Of a DNA stretch of 64,000 nucleotides, positions 54,497 to 63,896 are shown piece by piece. Source of the DNA: Halothece sp. PCC 7418. GTDB taxonomy: Bacteria > Cyanobacteriota > Cyanobacteriia > Cyanobacteriales > Rubidibacteraceae. The notes below the pieces were generated by a model that was given only the letters and a program-made list of their open reading frames with translations, searched no databases and had not been told where the DNA came from. A program made the translations under genes and the position numbers. Numbering within the stretch: position 1 is the stretch's first letter; the number at the start of each line of letters is the position of its first letter. The DNA lies in NCBI RefSeq assembly GCF_000317635.1, contig NC_019779.1, positions 1,798,001-1,862,000 of the forward strand, read 5' to 3'.

Positions 54497-55936
54497 TCAA
54501 GAGTTTTCTAGTTGAGTTTGTCTTCTTAATTCTTCTGGTAAATCAATAAACACGCGATCGCGCTCATCTAAGCCCTCTAAAACCTGAGTTTGGTTTTCAA
54601 TGGTTAAGCCTAAGGTCACGGGTTGAAATTCTGCTTCCTCTTCCTCGTTAACGACAATCACGCCTGTTTCTCCTTCACGAGTGACCACCGCAACCGTTGG
54701 GATGACAAGGGTTTCAGTAAGTTCTTCCCCTAAAAACGTCACATCCACATTCATTCCCGAGCGTAGTTGCTCTAACCCCGACTGCAACTCAATTCTCACT
54801 TCAAAGGAGGTTACATTTTGCTCAACCACTGCTTCGGGGGCGATTAATTTGACTCTTCCCCGAAAAACTTCTTTAGGAAACGCATCTGGTCTAACTGCAA
54901 CGGCTTGACCTTTCTTTAACTGAGTGACATCCACTTCCGGGACTCTCGCCAGAATTTCTAAACCTTCAGCTAGGGCAATAATAGAGGTAGAGGTTGCAGC
55001 AGCGGTGCTAGAAGCAGAGGTGGTCGGTGTAACAAACGCGCCTTCTGTGGCGTATTTTTGGGTGATAATTCCTGCAAATGGAGCTTTGACAGTGGTATCT
55101 TCAAATTGAATTTGCGCTTCCCGAAACTGGGCTTTTGCAGCGTTAACCGCAGCTTCTAAACGATCAATTTCTTCTTTCCGTGTTCCCCGTTCTAATTGTT
55201 GCAGATTGGCTCTGGCTTGGGCGACTTCTGCTTCTAAGCGTTGGACTTCAGGGCGATCTGTTTTTTGCGCTTGTTGGAGGCGTTTTCGGGCTTCGGCGAG
55301 GGTTGCTTGGGCGCTGCGATATTCATTTTCCACCTCATCAAAGCGATCTTGCGCGATCGCGCCTTCTGTTAATAACCTTCGATTCCGATCAAGGCGATCT
55401 TGAGCCAGATCAAACCGAGATTGTGCCGACTCCACCTGAAACTGAATTTGAGCGATATTTTCGGGAATCCTGGCTTTTGCTTCGGCGAGACGGGCTTTTG
55501 CTTGTTCTAAACCTGCTCTGGCTTGTTCAATCTCTTCAATGCGCGATCCTGCTTTTGCTTCGGCGAGACGGGCTTGAGCTTCTGCGAGATTACTTTGTGC
55601 GCGATCGAGTTGGGCTTGAAATTGATCATTTTCCATCACCGCAATGGCTTGACCTTTCTCCACGCGATCGCCTTGTTCCACATACAGGGCTTCTAAACGT
55701 CCTGCTGTTTTCGGGCTAATATTAACACTTTGAACCGGTCGCACTGTACCACTCGCTTCAATCGTCACTTGTAAATTAGTTTGTTTGACGGGAACCGTTA
55801 ACGCTTCCCAATTGTATTCTTGCTTGTTGCGACTCAAGACATAAACACTTGTTCCGACGGTAAACGTTCCCACAGCAAGGATTCCCACAACCCAACGCAC
55901 TGGATGCTGAACTTTACCCATTCCAGGTAACTGCAT
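54497..55936 (-). CDS. HlyD/RND-type efflux periplasmic adaptor
   Basis: This membrane-fusion protein would link an inner-membrane exporter (ABC or RND) to a TolC-like channel. The 479-residue protein has an N-terminal anchor (WVVGILAVGTFTVGTSVYVL, ~15-34), a lipoyl-like hairpin (GTVRPVQSVNISPKTAGRLEALYVEQGDRVEKGQAIAVM), then a long alpha-hairpin coiled coil of Ala/Glu/Arg-rich repeats (ARLAEAKA, about residues 115-275). Beta-barrel and membrane-proximal domains follow (VKAPFAGIITQKYATEGAFV, and VVTREGETGVIVV). No exporter gene is adjacent, so the partner is unknown. Most similar in layout to MacA-type adaptors. The start is 31 bp from the MITE-like element. Confidence 0.85.
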   Translation of the reverse strand: MQLPGMGKVQHPVRWVVGILAVGTFTVGTSVYVLSRNKQEYNWEALTVPVKQTNLQVTIEASGTVRPVQSVNISPKTAGRLEALYVEQGDRVEKGQAIAVMENDQFQAQLDRAQSNLAEAQARLAEAKAGSRIEEIEQARAGLEQAKARLAEAKARIPENIAQIQFQVESAQSRFDLAQDRLDRNRRLLTEGAIAQDRFDEVENEYRSAQATLAEARKRLQQAQKTDRPEVQRLEAEVAQARANLQQLERGTRKEEIDRLEAAVNAAKAQFREAQIQFEDTTVKAPFAGIITQKYATEGAFVTPTTSASSTAAATSTSIIALAEGLEILARVPEVDVTQLKKGQAVAVRPDAFPKEVFRGRVKLIAPEAVVEQNVTSFEVRIELQSGLEQLRSGMNVDVTFLGEELTETLVIPTVAVVTREGETGVIVVNEEEEAEFQPVTLGLTIENQTQVLEGLDERDRVFIDLPEELRRQTQLENS

Positions 55937-55967
55937 AGACTTAACTGATCATGTTAATTGATAGTGA

Positions 55968-56139
55968 TATAGCACTTCCCAATCTCATGAGGTACATTCT
56001 AAATTTTGGTTCTTTGTTCTTTGTTCTTTGTTCTTCGTTCTTTGTTATTTTTTGGTTGTTAATCAATGAACCATGAACCATGAACCATGAACATCCACCG
56101 ACTCGCATTACGTACCTCAACCAACTAGGAAACGCTATA
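55968..56139. mobile_element. MITE-like element, copy 2 (172 bp)
   Basis: This has the same terminal inverted repeats and internal layout as the element at 2282-2439. The two are nearly identical at both ends, and differ by the count of heptamers (five TTCTTTG-type units here against two in copy 1; three AACCATG-type against four). It is inserted between the efflux adaptor and the channel gene, inside their divergent promoter region. No coding sequence. Confidence 0.7.
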
Positions 56140-56244
56140 CCTTGAATTTATCTTAAATACAATTTTTCTGAATCCGCCTCTTTGCGGAAATTAATCTGAT
56201 AATGTTTGCTAAATTTTGATTGAATCGTAACTGAGACAACTCCG

Positions 56245-58137
56245 ATGACAAATCCTCCTTGGCGCGAACGATTAAGATATGCTTTTGATAATCTTCTTTC
56301 GAGAGGATCGATTGCTTTACTGGGTTGGCTGATTGTTATTGGTGGCGTGGTTGTCCTGAGTGTTTCTTTTATTACTTGGGAAAGTGGTTATGCGTCTCAA
56401 CCCACCCTAGCGGATCAGATTTGGACGTTTTTAGTTACTACCTTAATTTCTTGGGATCCCACAGAAGGATTACCCTGGCCCACGCGAGTGAGTATGCTCA
56501 TTTTAATTCTCTTTAATTTATTTACAGTCAGTATTATTATCGGGTTGATTGTTGCGGGAATTGAAGGGAAACTTTATCAACTGCGTCGTGGACGATCGCA
56601 AGTTTTAGAATCGGATCATATTGTTATTTTAGGTTGGTCCACACAAGTCTTTCCTATTCTGTCCGAATTATTATTAATTGATGACGACCGTGTTCCAGTT
56701 ACGGTAGTTATTCTCGGGGATAAAGATAAAGTTGAAATGGAAGAAGAAGTGCGAACACGCATCCGCAAAAATCGTCGCATTCGGGTGATTTGTCGTCAAG
56801 GAATTGCGACAGACTTAATTGACTTAAAAATTACCAATTTAGATTTTGCCAAATCCATTATCATTCTTCCTCCTGAACAAAATAGTAATCCTGACACCAG
56901 TGTTATTAAAACTCTTTTAGCTCTTTCTAATAACCCAGAACGTCGCAATGAACCTTATCGCATTGTCACTGAAATTCAAAACCCGAAAAACTTACAAATT
57001 GCAGAAACAGTGGGCAAAGATCGGGTTGAGTTTGTGCTAACTGGTGATTTTATTGCCCGTATTATTGCCCAAATTTGCCGTCAACCAGGTTTATCGAGAG
57101 TGTATTTAGAACTGCTATCTTTTGCGGGAAATGAAATTTATTTTGACCCCGTTACTACCCTAGTCGGGGAAACGTTTTCAGAAAGTATCTTTGCTTATGA
57201 AAACGCGATCGTTATTGGATATCGTCCTGAAAATGGCAATCCTTGTTTAAAACCTTCTCCCCATACAATTTTAAGAGAAGGCGATGAAATGATTGTGATT
57301 GCTGATAATTATCGCCAGATTAAATTTTGGGACAATCGAGAACGAATTAAGTTTGCAGAACCGTCTTTAAGTAATAAAACTGTTGGCAAAAAACCAGAGA
57401 AGTTTCTCATTTTAGGTTGGAATGAACAAGCGGAAACCATTATTCAGAAACTGGATGCTTATGTTTGTTTTGGATCAGTGGCAACAGTGATTGCAGAAGA
57501 CAACACGATCGCGCAAGAAACGAATCCCAAGTTACAACACTTAGAACATTTAAGCGTTTTGTTTCAAACAGGAGATATTACCGATCGCCAACTTTTAAAT
57601 CGTCTCCCGTTACAAGTCATTGATCATATTATTCTCCTCGCTTATTCTGATAATTTAGATGCAGAAGAAGCAGACGGAATCACCTTAACCTCTCTTCTTC
57701 ATCTACGACAAATTGCCAAAGAAGGGGGTTATCATTTTTCGATTACCAGTGAGATGATGGATAGTCGGAATCAACAGTTAGCAACGATCGCGCAGGTAGA
57801 TGATTTTATTGTCAGCGATCGCCTCACCAGTTTAATGATTTCTCAAATTGCAGAAAATCCTTTATGTAGTGATGTGATTAACGAATTATTAGAACCCAAC
57901 GGCTGTGAAATTTACTTAAAACCGATTTCTAATTATATTCAACTCCATGAACCCGTTTCGTTTTACACTTTAATGAAAGCAGCCCAGAAAAAGCGAGAAA
58001 TTGCGATTGGTTATCGCTGTTCTCATGCGGGAACAAAAGAATTTCAAGGCTATGGCATTGTTTTAAATCCACCAAAATTAAAAAAAATTCGATTTAGTGA
58101 GCGCGATCGATTAATTGTGATTGGTGAAGATTTTTAA
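56245..58137 (+). CDS. CASTOR/POLLUX-related ion channel with RCK-like domains
   Basis: This 630-residue membrane protein is related to the plant CASTOR/POLLUX (DMI1) channels. Two hydrophobic helices (ALLGWLIVIGGVVVLSVSF, ~24-42; STR-M LILILFNLFTVSIIIGLIVAGIEG, ~83-110) bracket a short pore-like stretch (TFLVTTLISWDPTEG). Two RCK/Rossmann-like regulatory regions follow, beginning HIVILGWSTQVFPILSELL and KFLILGWNEQAETIIQKL. The family conducts cations and is gated by ligands such as calcium or nucleotides in plants; ion and signal here are unknown. Full length compared with bacterial homologues. Confidence 0.85.
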   Translation: MTNPPWRERLRYAFDNLLSRGSIALLGWLIVIGGVVVLSVSFITWESGYASQPTLADQIWTFLVTTLISWDPTEGLPWPTRVSMLILILFNLFTVSIIIGLIVAGIEGKLYQLRRGRSQVLESDHIVILGWSTQVFPILSELLLIDDDRVPVTVVILGDKDKVEMEEEVRTRIRKNRRIRVICRQGIATDLIDLKITNLDFAKSIIILPPEQNSNPDTSVIKTLLALSNNPERRNEPYRIVTEIQNPKNLQIAETVGKDRVEFVLTGDFIARIIAQICRQPGLSRVYLELLSFAGNEIYFDPVTTLVGETFSESIFAYENAIVIGYRPENGNPCLKPSPHTILREGDEMIVIADNYRQIKFWDNRERIKFAEPSLSNKTVGKKPEKFLILGWNEQAETIIQKLDAYVCFGSVATVIAEDNTIAQETNPKLQHLEHLSVLFQTGDITDRQLLNRLPLQVIDHIILLAYSDNLDAEEADGITLTSLLHLRQIAKEGGYHFSITSEMMDSRNQQLATIAQVDDFIVSDRLTSLMISQIAENPLCSDVINELLEPNGCEIYLKPISNYIQLHEPVSFYTLMKAAQKKREIAIGYRCSHAGTKEFQGYGIVLNPPKLKKIRFSERDRLIVIGEDF

Positions 58138-58207
58138 TCAAGAGAAATTAAAAATTCCTTTCTTTTCCTAAAGTCTAGAATTATCAAAAACCAAGCTGGA
58201 TATTGAT

Positions 58208-58414
58208 TTATGATGGCCATAAGAGTTGAGGGAGTTCCCTGATTTGTTGCCATACCTCTTCGGGCATAATTGTAAAAAATATTCTTAAAATCACTAAGAT
58301 CATTAAAATTTGGAAAGCTGTGTTGAAGCCAATGACAACCATTTTCAAGGCTGCTTTCACCGCGAGCCAAATGATGATCAATGCAGCAATGATCAAAATC
58401 CATTCCATATTCAT
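58208..58414 (-). CDS. Small membrane protein
   Basis: This is a 68-residue protein starting at the ATG at 58414 (MNMEWILIIAALIIIWLAVK). It has two hydrophobic helices (residues 4-20 and 27-50) and a short amphipathic tail ending PQLLWPS. I recall similar small proteins in cyanobacteria, function unknown. A longer frame upstream (from 58504) is polar and likely not translated. Convergent with the channel gene. Confidence 0.65.
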   Translation of the reverse strand: MNMEWILIIAALIIIWLAVKAALKMVVIGFNTAFQILMILVILRIFFTIMPEEVWQQIRELPQLLWPS

Positions 58415-58552
58415 AAAAGTTATTTTTGCTGATTGCTTACTGGTTACTAATTCTGATCTAGACATTAAGAAATGGGAAAATGTTGATCCCAATCGACCTT
58501 TCACGCCACAATAAAGAGGTAAACATATATTAAGAACATTAGATCATCAGTC

Positions 58553-59797
58553 ATGGCGTTAGACTCATTAACCCAGACTTCAGGAAGTGCTTCCCAAAAC
58601 TTAGACTACGATGTGGTCATTGTCGGAGGTAACATTACAGGCTTAACTTTAGCGCTGACGTTACAACAGAGTAACTTACGCATCGCGATCGCAGAAGCCA
58701 CCCCCTTAGAAGTCGCAGCCAGTCGCGATCGCGCTTATGCGATTTCTGTTCTTTCTGGGCGTATTTTTAACGGTTTAGGGGTTTGGGATGATATCTTGCC
58801 GAAAATTGGTAAATTTCGCCATATTCGTCTCAGTGATGGTGATTTTCCCCATGTGGTTGGTTTTGAAACCGAAGATATTAACAGCGAGTATGTGGGGTAT
58901 GCTGCGGAACATCATATCCTTCATCACGGGTTACACCAGCGACTCAAAGATAGTAAAAATCTCGACTGGTTTTGTCCCGCTAAGGTGGAAACCATAACTT
59001 ACCATGATTATGGGGTTAATATTACCCTAGATCAAGAAGGGACACGAGAAACCATTACCACTGGTTTAATTGTCGGTGCAGATGGAGCGCGATCGCGCGT
59101 CCGAGAAAGTGCTAACATCAAGACGATGGGCTGGAAATATTGGCAATCTTGTGTAACCACTGTTTTTCGCCACAGCACACAGCCCAATGATACCGCCTTT
59201 GAACGCTTTTGGCACACAGGACCGATGGGAATCTTGCCCTTACCAGGTAATCGCTGTCAAGTGGTTTGGACAGCCCCTCACGCAGAAGCGCAACGTCTGA
59301 AAGAAATGGATGAGAAACAGTTTGTGGAAAAACTGACTCAGCGAACAGGCGGGTTATTAGAAGACATTGAACTGCTCAAAGATCGGCTGGTATTTCCGGT
59401 TCAACTCATGCAAAGCAATCATTATGTGTTACCGCATCTGGCTTTAGTTGGGGATGCAGCCCATCGTTGTCATCCCGTTGGCGGACAGGGTTTAAACTTG
59501 GGAATCAGAGATGCAGCAGTTTTAGGAGAAATTTTACAACAAGCGCCTCCTGAGGAAATGGGTGAGATTAAGGTGTTAAAGCGATATGAAAAGTGGCGTA
59601 AAACTGAAAATCTTGCGATTTTAGGGGTTACTGATTTGCTCGATCGCAGCTTCTCTAATCAATTTTTACCCATGGTCTTGAGTCGTCGCACAGGAATCTG
59701 GATGATGGAAAAGATTCCTCCTCTGAAGCAATTTGCCCTAGAAATTATGACGGGATTAAAAGGTAAAACACCAGCACTTGCAACAGTTAAAAAGTAA
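58553..59797 (+). CDS. FAD-dependent monooxygenase, UbiH/Coq6 family
   Basis: This is a 414-residue flavoprotein hydroxylase. The GG-x-x-G dinucleotide motif DVVIVGGNITGLTLALTL (~20-37), the GADGARSRVRE middle motif and the LVGDAAHRCHPVGGQGLNLGIRDA C-terminal FAD-ribityl motif are all present. The family includes ubiquinone, plastoquinone and tocopherol-related ring hydroxylases. In cyanobacteria such genes are often annotated as UbiH-like, though the substrate is not established here. The N-terminal ~18 residues are extra and polar. It is monocistronic by appearance. Confidence 0.88.
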   Translation: MALDSLTQTSGSASQNLDYDVVIVGGNITGLTLALTLQQSNLRIAIAEATPLEVAASRDRAYAISVLSGRIFNGLGVWDDILPKIGKFRHIRLSDGDFPHVVGFETEDINSEYVGYAAEHHILHHGLHQRLKDSKNLDWFCPAKVETITYHDYGVNITLDQEGTRETITTGLIVGADGARSRVRESANIKTMGWKYWQSCVTTVFRHSTQPNDTAFERFWHTGPMGILPLPGNRCQVVWTAPHAEAQRLKEMDEKQFVEKLTQRTGGLLEDIELLKDRLVFPVQLMQSNHYVLPHLALVGDAAHRCHPVGGQGLNLGIRDAAVLGEILQQAPPEEMGEIKVLKRYEKWRKTENLAILGVTDLLDRSFSNQFLPMVLSRRTGIWMMEKIPPLKQFALEIMTGLKGKTPALATVKK

Positions 59798-59802
59798 ACG
59801 TT

Positions 59803-60042
59803 TGGGAAAATGAACGAGGTTGGAAAAGTACAATTACTGAATAACGCAGACCAATTCAACTGTTATTAGAAGATCGTCCTAGTCTGCAACCGATATTAGC
59901 TGACTGATTTGACTCTTGTTATGCACTCGCTCAAAAAGATACCAGCTATAAAACAGGATTACCGATCAATCTCTTCCCGAAGCATCCTCCCTTTGATTTT
60001 GAAAAAGCCTTAAATTTTGACTACTTTTATAACCATGACTGA
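59803..60042 (+). pseudogene. DUF29 family remnant
   Basis: Eighty codons read WENERGWKSTITE, stop (TAA 59842), RRPIQLLLEDRPSLQPILAD, stop (TGA 59905), then CYALAQKDTSYKTGLPINLF and FDFEKALNFDYF to a final TGA. This is the C-terminal half of a DUF29 protein, very common in cyanobacteria. The two in-frame stops and missing N-terminus make it a pseudogene. Its end overlaps the start codon of the M61 peptidase. Confidence 0.8.
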
Positions 60043-61819
60043 AGCAACCATTACACGCCAACCCCAAACCGAACAAACTCAAGCACAATTAAGCTACGAA
60101 GTTTCTTTTCCTGAACCTCAAACTCATCTTTTTCTTGTCAAATTACAAGTTTCAGACTGGAAACCAGATACTCTAAAAATCCAATTTCCAGTGTGGACAC
60201 CAGGGTCTTATTTAGTACGAGAATATGCCCGACATATTCAACAAGTGACAGCTTATCATACAGAAACCCAACAAGAACTATCCCTAGAGAAAATCAGTAA
60301 AAACTGTTGGCAAATTAAGACTCAACAAGCTGACCAAATTACAATTCAATATCAAGTTTATGCCAATGAATTAACCGTAAGAACAAATCATCTCGATGCG
60401 ACTCATGGTTATTTTAATGGGGCTGCTCTATTCTTTGATGTTCCTGCTTTAGAAACAACGCCCATTGAAGTTAAAATTATTCCCCCAGCAACTGATTGGA
60501 AAATTACAACGCCTTTACCAGAGGTAGAAGGAAAAACCAATACATTTTTAGCCGATGATTTTGATACCTTAGTTGATAGCCCCTTTGAAATTGGCACTCA
60601 CGATATTTACAATTTTGAAGTCTTAGAAAAACCGCATCAGCTTGCAATTTGGGGAAAAGGTAATGCTAACCCAGAACAAATAATTAATGATATCAAAAAA
60701 ATTATCGTTACGGAAGCAGAAATTTATCGCGAACTTCCTTACGATCACTACATCTTTTTACTCCATCAGTCGGCTAGTGGGTTCGGTGGCTTAGAACATA
60801 AAAATTGCTGTTCTTTAATTTATCCTCGCTTTGGTTTCCAGTCGGAAGAAAAATATAATCGCTTCATGCAGTTAGTCGCCCATGAATTTTTCCATCTCTG
60901 GAATGTGAAACGAATCCGACCCAAAGCACTAGAAACCTTTGATTATAGCCAAGAAAATTATACCACTGCCCTTTGGTTTGCAGAAGGAACAACGAGTTAT
61001 TATGATGCTTTGCTTCCGATGCGGGCGGGGATTTATGATGCAAGAACTTGTCTCGATAATCTCGGAAAAGATATTACTCGCTTTTTACAAACCCCAGGGC
61101 GAAAAGTACAGCCTTTAGCAGAATCAAGTTTTGATGCTTGGATTAAACTCTATCGTCGGGATGCGAATAGTGATAACAACCAGATTTCTTACTATCTGAA
61201 AGGGGAATTAGTCTCTCTTCTCTTAGACTTACTTATTCGCACAAAGCACAATAATCAGCGGTCAATGGATGATGTTCTCCTCGCCCTTTGGGAACAATTT
61301 GGTAAGCCTGAAATTGGTTATACTGATGAACAGTTAAAATCTGTTTTAGAATCCATTGCAGACACCGATTTAACCGAGTTTTTAGACACCTATCTCCATA
61401 CAACTAAAGAACTCCCCTTAGCCGATTATTTACAACCTTTTGGTTTACAACTGATTCCCAGTGAAGAGGATGACGCAGCGCCCTATTTAGGAATGCGAGT
61501 CGCCCAAGAAAATGGTTCAACGATGATTAAGTTTGTCGATGCAGAATCCCCCGCAGGATTAGCTGGAATTGATGCTGGAGATGAATTATTAGCAATCAAT
61601 GGGATTCGAGTCAATGCGGATCAAATCAGCGATCGCGCAAAAGATTACCAACCCGGCGATAAAATTACCCTTACTATTTTTCATCAAGATGAATTATTGA
61701 ATCACACGATTACTTTAGCCTCACCCCAACCTAGTGGCTATAAAATTACAAGTATTGACGAACCCTCCGAAGCACAAAAAGAACTTCTCTTTGGTTGGTT
61801 AGGGGTAACCACAGTTTAG
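60035..61819 (+). CDS. M61 family metallopeptidase with PDZ domain
   Basis: This is a 594-residue zinc peptidase of the glycyl-aminopeptidase family. An N-terminal beta domain (residues ~15-160) is followed by GFGGLEHKN and the zinc site HEFFHLWNVKRIRP (HExxH), with the third ligand Glu in ALWFAEGTTSYYD. A PDZ domain occupies the C-terminal ~100 residues (LGMRVAQENGSTMIKFVDAESPAGLAGIDAGDELLAING). No signal peptide is obvious, so it is probably cytoplasmic. The start is the ATG at 60035; a TTG at 60017 lies in DUF29 debris. Confidence 0.9.
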   Translation: MTEATITRQPQTEQTQAQLSYEVSFPEPQTHLFLVKLQVSDWKPDTLKIQFPVWTPGSYLVREYARHIQQVTAYHTETQQELSLEKISKNCWQIKTQQADQITIQYQVYANELTVRTNHLDATHGYFNGAALFFDVPALETTPIEVKIIPPATDWKITTPLPEVEGKTNTFLADDFDTLVDSPFEIGTHDIYNFEVLEKPHQLAIWGKGNANPEQIINDIKKIIVTEAEIYRELPYDHYIFLLHQSASGFGGLEHKNCCSLIYPRFGFQSEEKYNRFMQLVAHEFFHLWNVKRIRPKALETFDYSQENYTTALWFAEGTTSYYDALLPMRAGIYDARTCLDNLGKDITRFLQTPGRKVQPLAESSFDAWIKLYRRDANSDNNQISYYLKGELVSLLLDLLIRTKHNNQRSMDDVLLALWEQFGKPEIGYTDEQLKSVLESIADTDLTEFLDTYLHTTKELPLADYLQPFGLQLIPSEEDDAAPYLGMRVAQENGSTMIKFVDAESPAGLAGIDAGDELLAINGIRVNADQISDRAKDYQPGDKITLTIFHQDELLNHTITLASPQPSGYKITSIDEPSEAQKELLFGWLGVTTV

Positions 61820-62137
61820 CCTAAATCGGGTCTGCTGAAAAAGTCATCCGTACTCCGCCGTGAGACGACTGAGCCTGCGGATGACCGTTGGTGAAGTCGG
61901 GGGAAGGTTAAAGGGAATCAGTAAGACCATTTTTAAAGATCACGGCTATAGTTCAACGCGATCGCGCTATCCTTTAATTTAACTTGTAGGGTTTGCCTCG
62001 CCTACCATATATCAAGGCTAATCGCGCTTCCTCATCAGAATTTGATCACATATTTTGATCGTCATTCCCATTAAATTCCTGAGTGTAACTGTTTCAATCA
62101 CTGCTCAATTTTAACCAATCAGATTAGGTGATTAAAT
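61820..62137. other. Intergenic region with hairpin and dispersed repeat
   Basis: Just after the M61 stop, GTCATCCG (61843-61850) pairs with CGGATGAC (61878-61885) around a 27-base loop. Copy 1 of a dispersed ~100-bp repeat follows at about 61955-62060. No gene seen. Confidence 0.5.
61955..62060. repeat. Dispersed ~100-bp repeat, copy 1
   Basis: The core runs TATCCTTTAA, GTAGGGTTTGC, CTACCATATATCAAGGCTAA, TCGCGC and CCTCATCA..ATTTGATCA. The same blocks in the same order recur at about 62729-62832 and 63748-63831, with a partial copy at 62833-62926. Confidence 0.6.
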
Positions 62138-62704
62138 ATGACTGCTGCTAAGCCGATTTCTATAACATTGGAAGAGTTTCTACAGTTACCAGAAATGAAA
62201 CCACCTAAGGAATATATTGGAGGGAAAATTATCTCAAAACCAAGGCAAAAGAGTCGCCACTCCCGACTTCAGGGAAAGTTAATTTACGCGATTAATGAAG
62301 TCACAGAAACCAGACAAATTGCTTATGCTTTCCCAGAGTTGCGCTGTACGTTTGGCGGTCGTTCAATTGTTCCTGATATCGCGGTGTTTCGTTGGCAATC
62401 GATTCAGGTTGATGAGCAAGGAGAACCGTTAGATAATGTTATGGTTGCACCAGATTGGAGTATTGAAATTCTTTCTCCTGATCAAAGTGCTAATCGCGTT
62501 ACTGGTAATTTATTGCACCGTTTAAAGCATGGTTCTCAGTTGGGTTGGTTAGTTGACCCAGATGATCGCTCAGTCCTTGTTTTTCAACCGCAAAAACAGC
62601 CAGAAATATTTTATCAGCGCGATCGCGCACCCGTTTTAGAGGAAATTGATTTAAACTTAACGGTTGAAGATATTTTTAATTGGTTAAAAATGAAAGCAGG
62701 CTGA
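62138..62704 (+). CDS. Uma2 family endonuclease (DUF820)
   Basis: This is a 188-residue protein of the PD-(D/E)XK-like Uma2 family, which is greatly expanded in cyanobacteria and of unknown role. The pattern is ITLEEFLQLPEMKPPKEYIGGKI, HSRLQGKL, PELRCTFGGRSIVPDIAVFR (catalytic Asp) and DWSIEILSPDQSANRV (Glu), LGWLVDPDDRSVLVF. All expected catalytic residues are present. Repeats flank the gene on both sides. Confidence 0.9.
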   Translation: MTAAKPISITLEEFLQLPEMKPPKEYIGGKIISKPRQKSRHSRLQGKLIYAINEVTETRQIAYAFPELRCTFGGRSIVPDIAVFRWQSIQVDEQGEPLDNVMVAPDWSIEILSPDQSANRVTGNLLHRLKHGSQLGWLVDPDDRSVLVFQPQKQPEIFYQRDRAPVLEEIDLNLTVEDIFNWLKMKAG

Positions 62705-62728
62705 GTGGATGAAGGCGTAAAACCTCCC

Positions 62729-62926
62729 GCTATCCTTTAAGTTAAATTAAAGGGTGGGCAACACTCGCAATATATCAAGGCTAATCGCGCCTCCTCATCA
62801 AAATTTGATCAGATATTTTTAAGCATCAAAAAGTTAATTTGTAGGGTGGGAAATGCCCACCACATCTTAAGCTCGATCGCGCCTCCTCATCAAAATTTGA
62901 TCAGATACTTTTGAGCATCAAAAAGT
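62729..62926. repeat. Dispersed repeat, copies 2 and 3 in tandem
   Basis: Copy 2 (about 62729-62832) has the full block order. Copy 3 (about 62833-62926) lacks the first block but repeats the CCTCATCAAAATTTGATCAG core and the AGCATCAAAAAGT end, and includes GTAGGGTGGGAAATGCCCACC, a variant of the palindrome at 23738 and 30417. It fills most of the gap between Uma2 and hicB. Confidence 0.65.
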
Positions 62927-62995
62927 GAACAGCCATGAAGTTAAAAGTTATACTTGAACAAGCGTGACGAAGGTGGATAGGTAAGGGAAAAGATT

Positions 62996-63199
62996 ATGAA
63001 AATTAAAGTTATCATTCATGAAGCTGAAGAAGGAGGGTTTTGGGCAGAAGTTCCTGCGATTCCTGGCTGTGCAACACAAGGAGATACTTTTGAAGAGTTA
63101 TTAGAAAATCTCTATGAAGCGGTAGAAGGCTGTTTATCAGTAGATGTGGACTCTTTAGAGACAAGTGAGAACAGCCGAGTTATGGAAATTGCAATATGA
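62996..63199 (+). CDS. hicB: HicB antitoxin
   Basis: This 67-residue antitoxin neutralises HicA. The sequence [47 protein letters not shown] is the typical HicB partial RNase-H fold. It is a short form without an added DNA-binding domain. It overlaps hicA by four bases (ATGA, 63196-63199), the antitoxin-first order. Confidence 0.92.
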   Translation: MKIKVIIHEAEEGGFWAEVPAIPGCATQGDTFEELLENLYEAVEGCLSVDVDSLETSENSRVMEIAI

Positions 63200-63405
63200 A
63201 GTCAATTTCTGGTAAAAAATTTGCCAAGATTTTAGAAAAGAATGGATGGCAATTACTTCGAGTTCAAGGAAGTCATAACATCTACTGTAAACCCGGTCAA
63301 ACAACTCGTATTTCAGTTCCAATTCATGGTAAGAAAGACCTAAAAGTGGGATTACTTCGCTATTTAATGAAACAAGCATCTCTCTCAGAAGAAGATTTAA
63401 AGTAG
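63196..63405 (+). CDS. hicA: HicA toxin
   Basis: This is a 69-residue mRNA interferase-type toxin with a dsRBD-like fold: [55 protein letters not shown]. The catalytic His in QGSHNIY is present, and unlike the copy at 42358-42540 the frame is intact. Coupled to hicB. This is the one complete toxin-antitoxin pair in the window. Confidence 0.92.
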   Translation: MKSISGKKFAKILEKNGWQLLRVQGSHNIYCKPGQTTRISVPIHGKKDLKVGLLRYLMKQASLSEEDLK

Positions 63406-63439
63406 TTGCAAAATTCAGGGCAAACAAGTATTTCATCTA

Positions 63440-63664
63440 TTATTTTTTATTTTTAACTGATGCTTTAATTTGCTCCCATGTCAATACATTTTCTGAATTT
63501 TCTTCATACTTACTAATGCGATGATCAAGTTTTTGTTTTTGTGCTTCTGTTAAATCAGGATAACTCTGTTCAACGGCTATACTATCCCAAATCGCAAGGA
63601 CAAGATCAATTCTTTCTTCAACGTTAAGAGAGTTAATTTCGTTTAAGGTTGCTTTGATATCCAT
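63440..63664 (-). CDS. Addiction-module component protein (antitoxin-like)
   Basis: This is a 74-residue protein with the pattern LNEINSLNVEERIDLVLAIWDSIA and LTEAQKQKLDHRISKYEENSENVLTWEQIKASVKNK, the 'putative addiction module component' family usually followed by a RelE/ParE toxin gene. Downstream on this strand lies only the end of hicA, so the toxin is missing. Confidence 0.82.
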   Translation of the reverse strand: MDIKATLNEINSLNVEERIDLVLAIWDSIAVEQSYPDLTEAQKQKLDHRISKYEENSENVLTWEQIKASVKNKK

Positions 63665-63896
63665 CGGAAAGAGTGATTGAGTTTTAGTTCATCCTACTGA
63701 AAAATTGTAGTTGAACCATGGAAGTGCGTAGATTGAAAATCGAGTCGTAAAGCCTCGCGTTATCCTTTAACTTAACTGGTAGGGTTTGCAACGCCCACCA
63801 CAGATCAAGGCTAATCGCGCTTTACCTTAAACCAGTGGAAGAGGATATTAATTTAACTGAAGGAGCAATCATTCAGGAAATAATGGAGGTTAAGCG
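63665..63896. other. Intergenic region with dispersed repeat copy 4 and gene debris
   Basis: Repeat blocks TATCCTTTAA, GTAGGGTTTGC and ATCAAGGCTAATCGCGC lie at about 63748-63831. After it, a reading frame KPVEEDINLTEGAIIQEI (about 63833-63890) resembles the C-terminal end of an Uma2-like protein and may be debris. Confidence 0.45.

Noticed and set aside
61843-61885. Hairpin after M61 as a structured regulatory RNA
   Set aside because: An 8-bp stem with a 27-base loop is weak and there is no supporting gene; more likely a transcript end or debris.
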